From positions 54,321-118,320 of the forward strand of contig CAZHST010000004.1 in NCBI GenBank assembly GCA_964535215.1: a DNA stretch of 64,000 nucleotides, in the 5' to 3' direction. The DNA is from JACQHM01 sp964535215 (GTDB lineage: Bacteria; Methylomirabilota; Methylomirabilia; Methylomirabilales; JACQHM01). The first letter of the stretch is position 1. Each line of letters begins with the position of its first letter. Made by a program: the position numbers and the translations under genes. Shown here in pieces: positions 16,129-24,711 of this stretch. The notes below the pieces were generated by a model that was given only the letters and a program-made list of their open reading frames with translations, was not told the DNA's origin and made no database searches.

Positions 16129-16320
16129 TCAAAGTTCCGGCAGACCCTGCCTCACCCACTCGACCAGCTCCATCAGGAGGGCGGCCGCTTCATCCGCCCA
16201 GGCGGTCAGCTCTTCCAGCGTTGGTTCCCCTCCAAACTGCCTCTTCCGCTCAAGGAGCGTGTCGAGCCGGGCCCTGAAGCTGAGCCACTCCTGATGCCTT
16301 CTCTGGAACCTGGGTTCCAT
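16129..16320 (-). CDS. Small hypothetical protein
   Basis: 63 residues (MEPRFQRRHQEW... ending RQGLPEL), amphipathic helical, no membrane span. ATG 16320 follows GGAGGGG by 6 bp, a strong site; a TTG 15 bp further up lacks support. It lies 36 bp downstream of the ThDP enzyme gene on the same strand and could be its operon partner. Function unknown. Confidence 0.5.
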   Translation of the reverse strand: MEPRFQRRHQEWLSFRARLDTLLERKRQFGGEPTLEELTAWADEAAALLMELVEWVRQGLPEL

Positions 16321-16356
16321 GGGGATCCCCTCCAAGGGCTCACAGCGGAAGCCACC

Positions 16357-18096
16357 TCACGGGTGCTTGCAGAAGACGTTGAGGATCACCTGGCGGTTCT
16401 CCTCCCTCACGACCTTCAAGGCCCGTTTCAGGGCCGGAAGGACCTCTGCCGGATCTTCGACCAGCTCCCCATACCCTCCGTGAACCTCGGCGATCCGATG
16501 GTAGGCCGGGGGAGGGGTTAAATCGCAAAAGGCCCAGGAACCCGTCTTGGCAGCCCACCCCTTCGGGGTCAGTCCCTGGGCGGCCCGCTTCACCTCATAC
16601 CAGCACTGGTTGTTGAAGATCACAAACAGAACGGGGAGATCATAGGCCCGCGCGACAAAGTGCCCGGCCGTGGGACATCCGAAGATGTAGGCCCCCTCTC
16701 CGAGGGTCGCAATGACCGTTTTCTCCGGGGCGGCCAGCTTCACTCCCAACGCCGCCCCAACCCCCCAACCGAGCCCTCCCGCCGGTGACGAGGCGAAGTA
16801 AGACCCAGGGGTCTTGAGGGATACCTGGTGGATCCGGAGGTCGTACTCGTTCACGAGGATCGTCTCATCGTCCATGACCTGGCCGATACAGTAGGAGAGC
16901 CACTCGAAATCAATGGGCCGGTCATCCTTGACCTCCTCCACCCGCTTTTGCCAGGCCCGTCGCTGGCGGTCGTGCTGCCTTTTCACCCGCTGAAACCGGT
17001 CGGCGATAGCCCGTTCGGCTCTGGATCGGTATCGGGCCAGCTCCTGGGTTAAGAGGGGGATGGCCACGTTCGGGTCGGCCACAATCGGGATATCGCACGG
17101 GTACCCCCGGATCGGATACCGGCTGAAGAAGGGGTCAATCCCCATCTGGATCACCGTGGCAGCCTCCTTCGGCTTGGCCACCGAGGGGTACCAGGGGACG
17201 TCGGCCTCGATCACCAGGATGACATCCGCCTTCTGGATCAAGGGTTCGGAGGCGAAGCCCAGGTGGAGGGGATGGTCGTTGGGGAAGTTCATAAACACCC
17301 CTGCCGGGACCACGACAGGGATGGCAAAGCTCTCGGTTAGAGCGATCAGCTTCTTCACAGCCTCAGGGTTCCGCCCCACGCGCTGCGTGATGATGAGTGG
17401 GAACTTCGCCCGGGCCAGGGCCTCCGCCGCCTGCCTCAAGCGCTCGGGGTCCGGGTACATGGGGGAGTGGACCTGATGACGGCCTCCGGGGGTATAGGTG
17501 AACGCGGTCTGCTCCTCGGCCAGGACCTCCCGGGGGAGGGTGAGGTAGACTGGTCCCTTCGGTTCCGCCATGGCGATCCCGAGGGCGCGGTCCACCACGG
17601 TTTCGAGCTGGGCGAAGTTTCGGAGCTCATAATCCCACTTCACAAACTCCCGGATGAGGCTCCCCTGGTCAAAGGACTCCTGCGCCCAGTGGATGTAGAC
17701 GTTCCGCGCCCCTTTCAACCCTTCCTCGGTGATGGGGGTCCGGCCGGCGGTGAAGATCACGGGGATGTTGGCCCGGGCAGCGTTCATGATGGCGCCGGAG
17801 GCGTTTGCCGTCCCCACGATGGTGTGGACCATGACCACCTGGGGACGGCCGGTGACCCGGTAGTACCCGTCGGCCATGCTGACGGCCACGAACTCGTGGG
17901 GCACCGTGATGGGTCTGGGCGTTGTCTTCCCCTCGGCGGCAAACTTGGCGAAGGCCTCGATGATGGGGGCGAAGTCGGTCCCCCCGTTGCCGAAGAAGTA
18001 CTCGATCCCCCGGTCCCGGAGGAGCTCCAGGTAGGCCTCGGCCGTGCTCTCGACAGGAACCGTGCGCTTGGGCGATGCTGTCTTCCGTGGACTCAT
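16357..18096 (-). CDS. Thiamine-diphosphate-dependent enzyme (acetolactate synthase/benzoylformate decarboxylase type)
   Basis: 579 residues from ATG 18096 behind GGAGGAG. Three domains: an N-terminal Pyr domain with the catalytic Glu68 (VPHEFVAVSMADGY), a central domain (about 215-350), and a C-terminal PP domain with GEGAYIFG ... NNQCWYE, a variant of the GDG-N metal/ThDP motif with Glu for the usual Asp. Such enzymes decarboxylate or ligate 2-keto acids. No regulatory ilvN subunit follows and no FAD-loop evidence is visible, so it is unlikely to be housekeeping IlvB. Substrate unknown. Confidence 0.88.
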   Translation of the reverse strand: MSPRKTASPKRTVPVESTAEAYLELLRDRGIEYFFGNGGTDFAPIIEAFAKFAAEGKTTPRPITVPHEFVAVSMADGYYRVTGRPQVVMVHTIVGTANASGAIMNAARANIPVIFTAGRTPITEEGLKGARNVYIHWAQESFDQGSLIREFVKWDYELRNFAQLETVVDRALGIAMAEPKGPVYLTLPREVLAEEQTAFTYTPGGRHQVHSPMYPDPERLRQAAEALARAKFPLIITQRVGRNPEAVKKLIALTESFAIPVVVPAGVFMNFPNDHPLHLGFASEPLIQKADVILVIEADVPWYPSVAKPKEAATVIQMGIDPFFSRYPIRGYPCDIPIVADPNVAIPLLTQELARYRSRAERAIADRFQRVKRQHDRQRRAWQKRVEEVKDDRPIDFEWLSYCIGQVMDDETILVNEYDLRIHQVSLKTPGSYFASSPAGGLGWGVGAALGVKLAAPEKTVIATLGEGAYIFGCPTAGHFVARAYDLPVLFVIFNNQCWYEVKRAAQGLTPKGWAAKTGSWAFCDLTPPPAYHRIAEVHGGYGELVEDPAEVLPALKRALKVVREENRQVILNVFCKHP

Positions 18097-18268
18097 CCGG
18101 TCTCCTCCACCTTTTCGATCAGGTTCTCGTACCCGTCCCGCCTCTGTCCTCTGCCACGATGGCTCTATTATCGGTATCCAGACGGGGGAGATCAAGGGAA
18201 ATGAGCAGGGACGAGGGAAGCCTGAGCTATAATGACCCTGTCCAACCTTTTTTGAGGAGGGATGACCC

Positions 18269-20623
18269 ATGAGGCGACCATTGGTGCCGGATGACCTCCG
18301 GGCCGCCGTTCCTGAGATGACCGGAACGCTACACCTGAGGGGCCTTGAGGCCCCGGTGGAGATCTATCGCGATCCCCTCGGCATCCCCCATATCCTGGCT
18401 TCCTCGCTCCACGATGCCTTCTTCGCCCAGGGGTTCGTCCATGCCCAGGACCGCCTCTTCCAGATGGATGCCGATCGTCATCGGGCCTATGGCCGCTTTG
18501 CCGAGTTCGCAGGCCCCGTCGCCCTCCCCCAGGACCTCCTGATGCGCCGCTTCCGTCTCGAGGAAAGCGCCCGGGCCGACTACGAGGCATTGAACGGCCA
18601 AACCCAGGCGATCCTTGAGGCCTACGCCGCCGGGGTCAACGCCTTTCTCCAGACCACGACACGGCTCCCAGTGGAGTACCGGTTGGTGGAGGCAAGTCCG
18701 GAGGTGTGGAAGCCGTGGGATTCATGCGCCGTCTTCAAAGTCCGCCATATCCAGATGGGGACCTGGCCGATGAAACTCTGGCGGGCCAAGCTCCTCCGCC
18801 ACCTGGGACCGAAGCTAACGGCCAAGCTGTGTCAGGGCTATCAACCAGGCCAGCCGTTGATCATTCCACCGGGCGTGGATTTCACCGGCCCGGCTTTGGA
18901 CGGCCTTGACGAGTTCACGAAGGGGGAGGCCCCTCTCGCCGTCTTAAGCGATCTGGATGAGGGGAGCAACAACTGGGTCCTAGACGGCTCCCGGACGGCC
19001 TCCGGCAAGCCCCTCCTGGCCGGCGATCCCCACCGGACCCTTGAAGTCCCCAACGTGTACTACCAGAACCATGTGGCCTGCCCTGATTTTGATGTCATCG
19101 GCCTCTCCTTCCCCGGCGTCCCCGGCTTCCCCCACTTTGGGCACAACCGGTTTGTCGCCTGGTGTGTCACCCACGCCATGGCCGATTCCCAGGATCTCTT
19201 CATCGAGCGCTTCGATCCCAAGGACCCTACCCGCTACGAGTTCAAGGGGGAGTGGCGAAGGGCGGAGCGCTACCACGAGGTGATCCAGGTGAGGGGGACG
19301 AAACCGGTCGAGCTGGACTTGACGGTTACCCATCATGGTCCCGTCGTGGTCGGCGACCCGTCGAGGGGGGCTGCCCTCGCCTTCCGCTGGATAGCCACGG
19401 CGGGGCCGAACCTCACCTTTCACGCCCTCCTCCCCATGCTCAAGGCTACCACAGCGGATGAACTCGAGGAGGCCATGCGGCCCTGGGTCGATCCTGCCAA
19501 CAACGTCTTGTTTGCCGATGTCCACGGGACCATCGGGTATCTCATGCGGGGGCAGGTCCCCCGCCGCTCCATGGCCAACGCTTGGCTCCCCGTCCCCGGC
19601 TGGACCGGCGCCCACGAGTGGCAGGGGGTGATCCCCTTCGAAGAGATGCCCAGGCTCCGGAATCCCGAGACAGGCTTCATCGTGACGGCCAACAACCGGA
19701 TCATCGGCGACGAGTACCCCCACTACCTGGCCATTGACTTTGCCCCGGGCTTCCGGGCCCGCCGGATCCTGGATCGGGTGAGGGATGCCATCGGCTGGCG
19801 GGTTGAAGACATGGCCTCTGTCCATACTGACCGGATCTCGATCCCCGGTCGAGGCTTCGCAAGCCTCCTGGCCGGGATCGAGCCGGTGGATGAGCGCTCC
19901 AGGCGGGCCCTGAAGTCCCTCAAAGGGTGGAACGGGGAGATGGACAGGGAGGGTGTTGCCCCGACGATCTACGCTGTGTTCCGCGAACACCTGATGCGGG
20001 AGGTGATGACGCCCATTCTCGGTCCTCTGGCCGCTGAGGCCTTCGGGGCTGAACCGCGGGGGGGATTGATGCATATGACGAGACTCCGGGCGAGACTCCT
20101 TCGGATGATCCAGGAGGATGACCGGACCCTGCTCCCGGCGGGGATGGATTGGCCGACGGTGATGGCCAGGGCGCTAGCCAAAGCCGTCGCGTGGCTCCGG
20201 GAGAATCTGGGGGAGGACATGGAGGGTTGGCGATGGGGAAGGGTGCATCAGACCCGGCCCCAGCACCCCCTCGTGGCAACGTTCCCGGAGCTGGCGGCTC
20301 TCCTGAACCCGACGTCCATCCCGGTAGGAGGCGACGGGGACACGGTGCAGGCGGCCTCGTTCATCGCAGCGGCAGGCTATGCGGTGAGCAGCACCTCGGT
20401 GGCCCGCTACGTCTTTGACCTAGCCGACTGGAGCCGCTCGGCGTGGGTCACCCCTTTAGGCTCCTCAGGCCATCCGGGAAGCCCCCATTACGCGGACCAG
20501 GCCGAGGCCTGGGGGGAGGGGCGTCTCTTCCCGATGCTCTACGACTGGACCCAGATCAAGGCCGGCGCTGAAGTGAGGCAGCGGCTCGAGCCGGCTTTTA
20601 CTCCTCGATGGCAATCGCCCTGA
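18269..20623 (+). CDS. Penicillin-acylase-family Ntn hydrolase
   Basis: 784 residues, normal for the family. HDAFFAQGFVHAQDRLFQMD (about 49-67) marks the alpha part; the autoprocessing site is Gly232-Ser233 (DEGSNNWV), giving a beta chain with nucleophile Ser233 and GKPLLAGDPH downstream. Members cleave side-chain amides of penicillins, acyl-homoserine lactones or similar. Unlike most relatives, there is no N-terminal signal peptide, so a cytoplasmic location is indicated. GAGGAGGG precedes ATG. It is divergent from the ThDP gene and its end overlaps the convergent cyclase gene by 26 bp. Confidence 0.9.
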   Translation: MRRPLVPDDLRAAVPEMTGTLHLRGLEAPVEIYRDPLGIPHILASSLHDAFFAQGFVHAQDRLFQMDADRHRAYGRFAEFAGPVALPQDLLMRRFRLEESARADYEALNGQTQAILEAYAAGVNAFLQTTTRLPVEYRLVEASPEVWKPWDSCAVFKVRHIQMGTWPMKLWRAKLLRHLGPKLTAKLCQGYQPGQPLIIPPGVDFTGPALDGLDEFTKGEAPLAVLSDLDEGSNNWVLDGSRTASGKPLLAGDPHRTLEVPNVYYQNHVACPDFDVIGLSFPGVPGFPHFGHNRFVAWCVTHAMADSQDLFIERFDPKDPTRYEFKGEWRRAERYHEVIQVRGTKPVELDLTVTHHGPVVVGDPSRGAALAFRWIATAGPNLTFHALLPMLKATTADELEEAMRPWVDPANNVLFADVHGTIGYLMRGQVPRRSMANAWLPVPGWTGAHEWQGVIPFEEMPRLRNPETGFIVTANNRIIGDEYPHYLAIDFAPGFRARRILDRVRDAIGWRVEDMASVHTDRISIPGRGFASLLAGIEPVDERSRRALKSLKGWNGEMDREGVAPTIYAVFREHLMREVMTPILGPLAAEAFGAEPRGGLMHMTRLRARLLRMIQEDDRTLLPAGMDWPTVMARALAKAVAWLRENLGEDMEGWRWGRVHQTRPQHPLVATFPELAALLNPTSIPVGGDGDTVQAASFIAAAGYAVSSTSVARYVFDLADWSRSAWVTPLGSSGHPGSPHYADQAEAWGEGRLFPMLYDWTQIKAGAEVRQRLEPAFTPRWQSP

Positions 20624-21275
20624 CCGGCGAACCATCAACCCCTTCGATCCGAAGGGGGAGGGCCAGGAAACGGACCCGCGGTTGGGTGATCAGGTGGAGG
20701 TTGGTCAGGTATTCGATGAGCAAAATGCCCCGGCGGAGGAGGACGTCGTGGGTGGTGTACTCAGAGCGATCATGCACCCGGGGGTTGTGGGGATCGGTCA
20801 CCCAGAGCCGCAACACCTCATCGGGCGGGTAGTCGGTCCCCAGGGCCTTGATCCGGCGCTCGGCCAGCCACTCGCAGGCCTCCCGGGTGGTGTAGGGGGC
20901 CTTCGTCCAAAACTCCTTTGTCTCGTAGGAGCACTTCTTCGGCCAGTCCGTCCGGAGCAGGACGATATCCCCGGCCCGGACATGCCGGCCCCCTTCATCG
21001 AGGTCAGCGCGCGTGATCCCTTCCCCTGCCCCCCGGTGGGAGCAGTTGATCACGGCGGCCTCGCCTATCCAGGCCTCCAGCCCGGTGTCGGTGATGGAGG
21101 CCTGGTCCGGCACGAAGTGGAGGGGGGCATCCACGTGGGTGCCCGTGTGGAGGCTGAACGTGATGCGGCTGCTCAAGAAAAGGTCTCCCCTGGCAAAGTC
21201 GCTCGTCCGTTCGATCTGGACAGGCCAGCGCCAGTGGGGCTTGATGGGAAGGGACAGGTCAATCACCCGCGCCAT
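20598..21275 (-). CDS. Cyclase-family metal hydrolase (kynurenine-formamidase-like)
   Basis: 225 residues with the signature HTGTHVDAPLHF near residue 43 (metal-binding HxGTHxDxPxH) and later acidic/His residues (GTDYPP, DPHNPRVHD). The fold includes arylformamidase, isatin hydrolase and polyketide cyclases, which open or close amide or ester bonds with Zn2+/Mn2+. It overlaps the MFS gene by 17 bp and is the last gene of a three-gene minus-strand operon. Substrate unknown. Confidence 0.9.
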   Translation of the reverse strand: MARVIDLSLPIKPHWRWPVQIERTSDFARGDLFLSSRITFSLHTGTHVDAPLHFVPDQASITDTGLEAWIGEAAVINCSHRGAGEGITRADLDEGGRHVRAGDIVLLRTDWPKKCSYETKEFWTKAPYTTREACEWLAERRIKALGTDYPPDEVLRLWVTDPHNPRVHDRSEYTTHDVLLRRGILLIEYLTNLHLITQPRVRFLALPLRIEGVDGSPVRAIAIEE

Positions 21276-22524
21276 GGGCGGCTCCTTTTTCTTGGGGTTT
21301 CAGCGATGCCTCTGGGGCCTCCCGGATCCACCGGGTCACCCAGGGCAGCATGGCATAGGCAGGGAGGGCCAGGAGGAAGGTCAGGGCAAAGTAAGGGCCA
21401 TAGCCGAAGCGCTCGGCTCCCAGGCCGCTCACCGCCGCGGCCAGTCGCCCCGTCAGGGAGAAAAGGGAGGAGAGGAAGGCGTACTGCACTGTCGCCTGCT
21501 CCTGCTGGCAGACGTTCATCAGGAAGGTGAGAAAGGCGGCAGTCCCTAAGCCCCCGCTAAAGGACTCGAAGATCGAGGCCCCGTAGAGGCCGAACCTTCC
21601 CAGGTGGGCCCAGGCGACCAGGGCATACCCAAGGTTCGAGACGGCCTGGAGGAGCCCTAAGGCCCAGATCCCGTGGAACACGCCGAAGCGGGAGATAAAG
21701 GCGCCTCCGGCGAGGGCCCCAAGAACACTCAGGAGGATCCCGAGGGTGGTCGGGAAGAGCCCAATCTCCACAAGGGACCGCCCCTGATCCACCCAGAAGG
21801 GCTTGATCATCGGCCCGATGGCGAACTCCCCCAGCTTGTAGGTCAGGACGAAGAGGATGAGCGGGATGGCCCGCCAGGCGCCGAGCCACGCGAGGAAGGG
21901 AGCAAGCCAGCGGCGGCGTTCTTCAGAGGGAAGCTCGAGGCGCGGCACCTGCCCCACGGCCCAGGCCAGGATGACGAAGAGGACGGCCACCCCGAGGAAG
22001 AGGGCCGTCCAGGGCACGATCGAGGCCAGGGCGACGAAGCCGCCTCCCACAATGACCAGGGCCACCCGGTAGGCCGAGGCGCGGATGCCGTTGGCGGCGC
22101 CCTGCTCCTCAGGGTCTACCAGGCCGACGGTGTACGAATCAATGGCGATGTCCTGGGTGGCCGAAGCGGTGGTGAAGAGGAGGAGCAGGACGAGGAGGGC
22201 CAGGTTGGGACGGGGGCCGGTCAAGGGGAGGAGGGCCAGCCCCGCAGCGACCATCAGCATGCAGCCGGTGACCCATTGGCGCCGGTCGCCATAGCGGTGC
22301 ACCAGCGGCGACCACAGGACCTTCAGGGAGTACGGGAGCTGCAGAAGGTGCAGCCCCCCAATCGCCTTGAGCGAGACCCCATGGATCCGGAAGTAGACCG
22401 GCAGGACCTCCCACAGGATGCCCGGCGGGCTCCCCTGGATGAAATACAGGAGGGCCACAATGCCTAACTTCCGGCGCGCCTTTGGGCGCACCCGATCGGC
22501 CCCGATCAGCCCCCACCAGTTCAT
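21259..22524 (-). CDS. AmpG-like MFS transporter
   Basis: 421 residues from ATG 22524 behind GAGGGGGGTGATTGG, preferred over an ATG 30 bp upstream. About 12 membrane spans are visible. YFIQGSPPGILWEVLPVYFR, LPYSLKVLWSPLVHRYG and DIAIDSYTVGLVDPEEQG are the hallmark regions of the AmpG/SLC33 (muropeptide/acetyl-CoA transporter) group of the major facilitator superfamily. It could recycle muropeptides or import the substrate of the neighbouring hydrolases; context favours the latter slightly. Confidence 0.85.
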   Translation of the reverse strand: MNWWGLIGADRVRPKARRKLGIVALLYFIQGSPPGILWEVLPVYFRIHGVSLKAIGGLHLLQLPYSLKVLWSPLVHRYGDRRQWVTGCMLMVAAGLALLPLTGPRPNLALLVLLLLFTTASATQDIAIDSYTVGLVDPEEQGAANGIRASAYRVALVIVGGGFVALASIVPWTALFLGVAVLFVILAWAVGQVPRLELPSEERRRWLAPFLAWLGAWRAIPLILFVLTYKLGEFAIGPMIKPFWVDQGRSLVEIGLFPTTLGILLSVLGALAGGAFISRFGVFHGIWALGLLQAVSNLGYALVAWAHLGRFGLYGASIFESFSGGLGTAAFLTFLMNVCQQEQATVQYAFLSSLFSLTGRLAAAVSGLGAERFGYGPYFALTFLLALPAYAMLPWVTRWIREAPEASLKPQEKGAAHGAGD

Positions 22525-22563
22525 CCAATCACCCCCCTCTCCCCATCCGTTCAAGCGGTAGAG

Positions 22564-22875
22564 TTATGGCCATCCGCTGTCAGAAGGGAAAACATTGGTA
22601 CACCTGATGACCTCTGGGGTCTTGGCGTGCCACTCCTTCACGGCGTCCCGCCACCGGAGGTAATGCGGGGCCTCAAGATGGACCTCAAAGGCCGCTTTGT
22701 CCCGGTAGACTTCATACAGGTGGATTTTATTAGGGTCTTCCTGGTTTTGAAGCACATCGAAGCGCAGGCAGCCAGGTTCACGCTCCACGGAACCCTTTGC
22801 ATCGTCGAGCATCGCTTCCAGGAAGACGGTCCGATGCTCAGGCTTGATTTCGAGAGTCACGATGAGGATGTACAA
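22564..22875 (-). CDS. Antibiotic-biosynthesis-monooxygenase (ABM) domain protein, YgiN-like
   Basis: 103 residues, a complete single ABM ferredoxin-like domain: ILIVTLEIKPEHRTVFLEAM, EPGCLRFDV, LYEVYRDKAAFEVHLEAPHY. Such dimeric proteins oxidise quinols without cofactor or act in small-molecule degradation. AGGAGGGG precedes ATG 22875. It is the first gene of a minus-strand group with the MFS carrier (39 bp downstream) and the cyclase-family hydrolase, suggesting a shared degradative role. Confidence 0.88.
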   Translation of the reverse strand: MYILIVTLEIKPEHRTVFLEAMLDDAKGSVEREPGCLRFDVLQNQEDPNKIHLYEVYRDKAAFEVHLEAPHYLRWRDAVKEWHAKTPEVIRCTNVFPSDSGWP

Positions 22876-23054
22876 AGGTCCCCTCCTTCCTCAAAGGTCA
22901 TATGTCCACAGACCCACCCCTCAACTGGCCCACGCGTTCAATTCAGCATCTTGTCGTCATTGATCATCTTAACTGACAGGCCAGAGCCACTTTAATTCTC
23001 CATTGCAGATATATCATATGTGCTAGAGTGTGATGCATATCAGGAGGCTCGGGT

Positions 23055-23294
23055 ATGGCTATGATTCGAACACAGATTTACTTGACCCAAATGCAACATC
23101 GGTTGATCCAGAAGCTCGCACGGCAACAGCGGTCAAGTGCTGCCGAGATCATCCGCCAGGCAGTAGAGAGCTATCTGGAGAAGATGGTCCCTGGTGGTGG
23201 AGAGGACCCTCTGTTCAAGATCATAGGACTTGGTGCCAGTGGTGAGACAAAAGGCTCGATTGAACATGACAAGGGTATCTACGATGCCAACTAA
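23055..23294 (+). CDS. Ribbon-helix-helix antitoxin (CopG/VapB-like)
   Basis: 79 residues. The N-terminus RTQIYLTQMQHRLIQKLA followed by SSAAEIIRQAVESYLEK is a ribbon-helix-helix DNA-binding domain typical of antitoxins that pair with PIN toxins. AGGAGG lies 8 bp upstream of ATG 23055. Its stop overlaps the start of a PIN-domain reading frame by 11 bp, the usual antitoxin-toxin arrangement, but that toxin is truncated, so the antitoxin is now an orphan. Confidence 0.85.
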   Translation: MAMIRTQIYLTQMQHRLIQKLARQQRSSAAEIIRQAVESYLEKMVPGGGEDPLFKIIGLGASGETKGSIEHDKGIYDAN

Positions 23295-23475
23295 GGTGTT
23301 CGTGGATACCGGTGTCTTTATCGCCATTACCGACAAGACGGATCAATTTCATGATGTTGCCGTGAGATGTTTAATGCAACTCCAGCGTTCAGGACAGCAG
23401 AAGTTTCATAAGAGGGAAGATTATTTGACCGTGAAGGCAGCAGCGGTCCCGACCCGTTTGAGGCCACTAACCTGA
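23284..23475 (+). pseudogene. Truncated PIN-domain (VapC) toxin
   Basis: The frame starts as a PIN toxin (KVFVDTGVFIAITDKTDQFHD, first catalytic Asp present) for about 38 residues, to near position 23400. It then loses all similarity and from 23421 reads antisense through the 3' end of a second, oppositely oriented vapC before stopping at 23475. The remaining acidic active-site residues are gone, so no nuclease activity is expected. The break looks like a deletion/rearrangement joining two toxin-antitoxin loci. Confidence 0.75.
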
Positions 23476-23873
23476 TCAAAGCTCTGGTCAAAGCTGGCTA
23501 CCCACTCAATCCCTCCTTCCTTGGAGACCAGCACCAGGAGGCAGTCGTGAAAGGATAATCTACCTTTATATTCCTCCATTGTATTCAGAACCCGTTCCCA
23601 CAGCCTGGGCAATTCAGGACCAGTCCAATCCAGTATCTCCGTGGGAATCTCCCGCCGCAGCCGTCGGATAATGGGCCGTGGGTCAACCTTCCGCTCTAGG
23701 GCTCGCCGGGCCAGCACCGTTACCGCTTCGTTCACCACGCAATCCAGATAGATGTAGGCGACATCACGTTTCCGGAACAGCTCATGAAGAGCTGTGGCAG
23801 TCTGGTGGTGCACATCCCGTTCATCCAGTTGTGCGATCAGGAAGCTTGTATCCACAAGGACCCTAACGCTCAT
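23421..23873 (-). CDS. PIN-domain ribonuclease toxin, VapC-like
   Basis: 150 residues, full length. The acidic PIN residues are in place: Asp8 (VDTSFL), Glu49 (VVNEAV), Asp110 (SFHDCLL) and Asp129 (SFDQSF). VapC toxins cut tRNA or rRNA with Mg2+ until blocked by their antitoxin. The gene overlaps the end of the AbrB-type antitoxin gene by 11 bp on the same strand, indicating an intact, coupled pair. Confidence 0.88.
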   Translation of the reverse strand: MSVRVLVDTSFLIAQLDERDVHHQTATALHELFRKRDVAYIYLDCVVNEAVTVLARRALERKVDPRPIIRRLRREIPTEILDWTGPELPRLWERVLNTMEEYKGRLSFHDCLLVLVSKEGGIEWVASFDQSFDQVSGLKRVGTAAAFTVK

Positions 23874-24138
23874 AGAGCCGCTTCTTATCCCTTACCGCGT
23901 CGCCGCCTAGACGGACCAATCCCGTGAGCTTATCCACAGAAGCCGCCGGAACTCCCTTTAGGGTGAGCTTCCTAACCGGCCGTGGGTGAAAAACCAGATC
24001 CCCATCTTTCACCTCGACCTCTAGGAGATCACCAGCTTGAAGACCGAGCTGGTCCCGAAGAACCTTGGGAATAATCACAGCCCCTTCCGTCCGAAGGGCG
24101 ACAACCAAGGGGCCCTGCCGCTTGACGACCCGTGGCAT
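23863..24138 (-). CDS. AbrB/MazE-type antitoxin
   Basis: 91 residues from ATG 24138, behind GAGGTGATACCG. A SpoVT/AbrB swapped-hairpin domain (EGAVIIPKVLRDQLGLQAGDLLEVEV) occupies about residues 16-42; the C-terminal tail (about 50-91) should wrap the toxin. It precedes and overlaps the PIN toxin gene, forming an antitoxin-toxin operon that likely represses itself. Confidence 0.85.
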   Translation of the reverse strand: MPRVVKRQGPLVVALRTEGAVIIPKVLRDQLGLQAGDLLEVEVKDGDLVFHPRPVRKLTLKGVPAASVDKLTGLVRLGGDAVRDKKRLYER

Positions 24139-24235
24139 CGGTATCACCTCTATTGCAAGGATACAAGGATCTTGTGAGCTTGTCAAGTTAGGACACGGAG
24201 CACAAGGCAGCAGATGCGCTGCACCTTGCCTGCGA

Positions 24236-24611
24236 CTAACTACGCTGTTTGTTCTCGGAAACGGAAGAGGGGAGATCGAGGCTGCTTGGTATGACTATGC
24301 CGCCGGAGCTAGGGGCCCAGTACACCTTTCTAGTTGTGAGATACCGCCAGACCTCTATCTTCTCGATCTGTGCAAGCATGTAGCGCAGCAGAGGGGAGTC
24401 CGCGGCCAGGGAGGGTTCGTAAAAGTGAACAATCGGGTCTCGCCCGGCCCTCTGCTGGAGGATCTGGTTCACATCCGAGACTGCCAACACCCCGGCAATA
24501 TCATCGACAATCCATTCGATCTGCGGAGGAAGGTCCTCCAGAGAGATGAATCGGAAGACGTCTCTCAGGATCCCGATGGTCCGGGGAATATGGTCGAAGG
24601 CCAGCTTTCGA
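24236..24611 (-). pseudogene. Fragment of Eco57I-like type IIG restriction-modification protein, methylase part missing
   Basis: About 124 residues before a TAG at 24236-24238. The first part (LAFDHIPRTIGILRDVFRF, LPPQIEWIVDDIAGVLAVSD, GRDPIVHFYE) matches the linker region of Eco57I/ISP-like restriction-methylase proteins. In intact relatives, HFYE is followed by the N6-adenine methyltransferase domain; here the text diverges right after HFYE and stops about 55 residues later. The methylase and specificity domains are therefore lost. Its upstream half lies across the assembly gap. Confidence 0.65.
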
Positions 24612-24711
24612 NNNNNNNNNNNNNNNNNNNNNNNNNNNNNNNNNNNNNNNNNNNNNNNNNNNNNNNNNNNNNNNNNNNNNNNNNNNNNNNNNNNNNNNNN
24701 NNNNNNNNNNN
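24612..24711. other. Assembly gap (100 N)
   Basis: Exactly 100 N, a common scaffolding placeholder; the true length is unknown. From the order of motifs in Eco57I-like proteins, only some 20-35 codons seem to be missing between the two flanking coding pieces, so the real gap may be small. Confidence 0.95.

Noticed and set aside
24612..24711. The N-run as evidence for a frameshift in the restriction gene
   Set aside because: 100 N is a placeholder of arbitrary length, so frame across it has no meaning.
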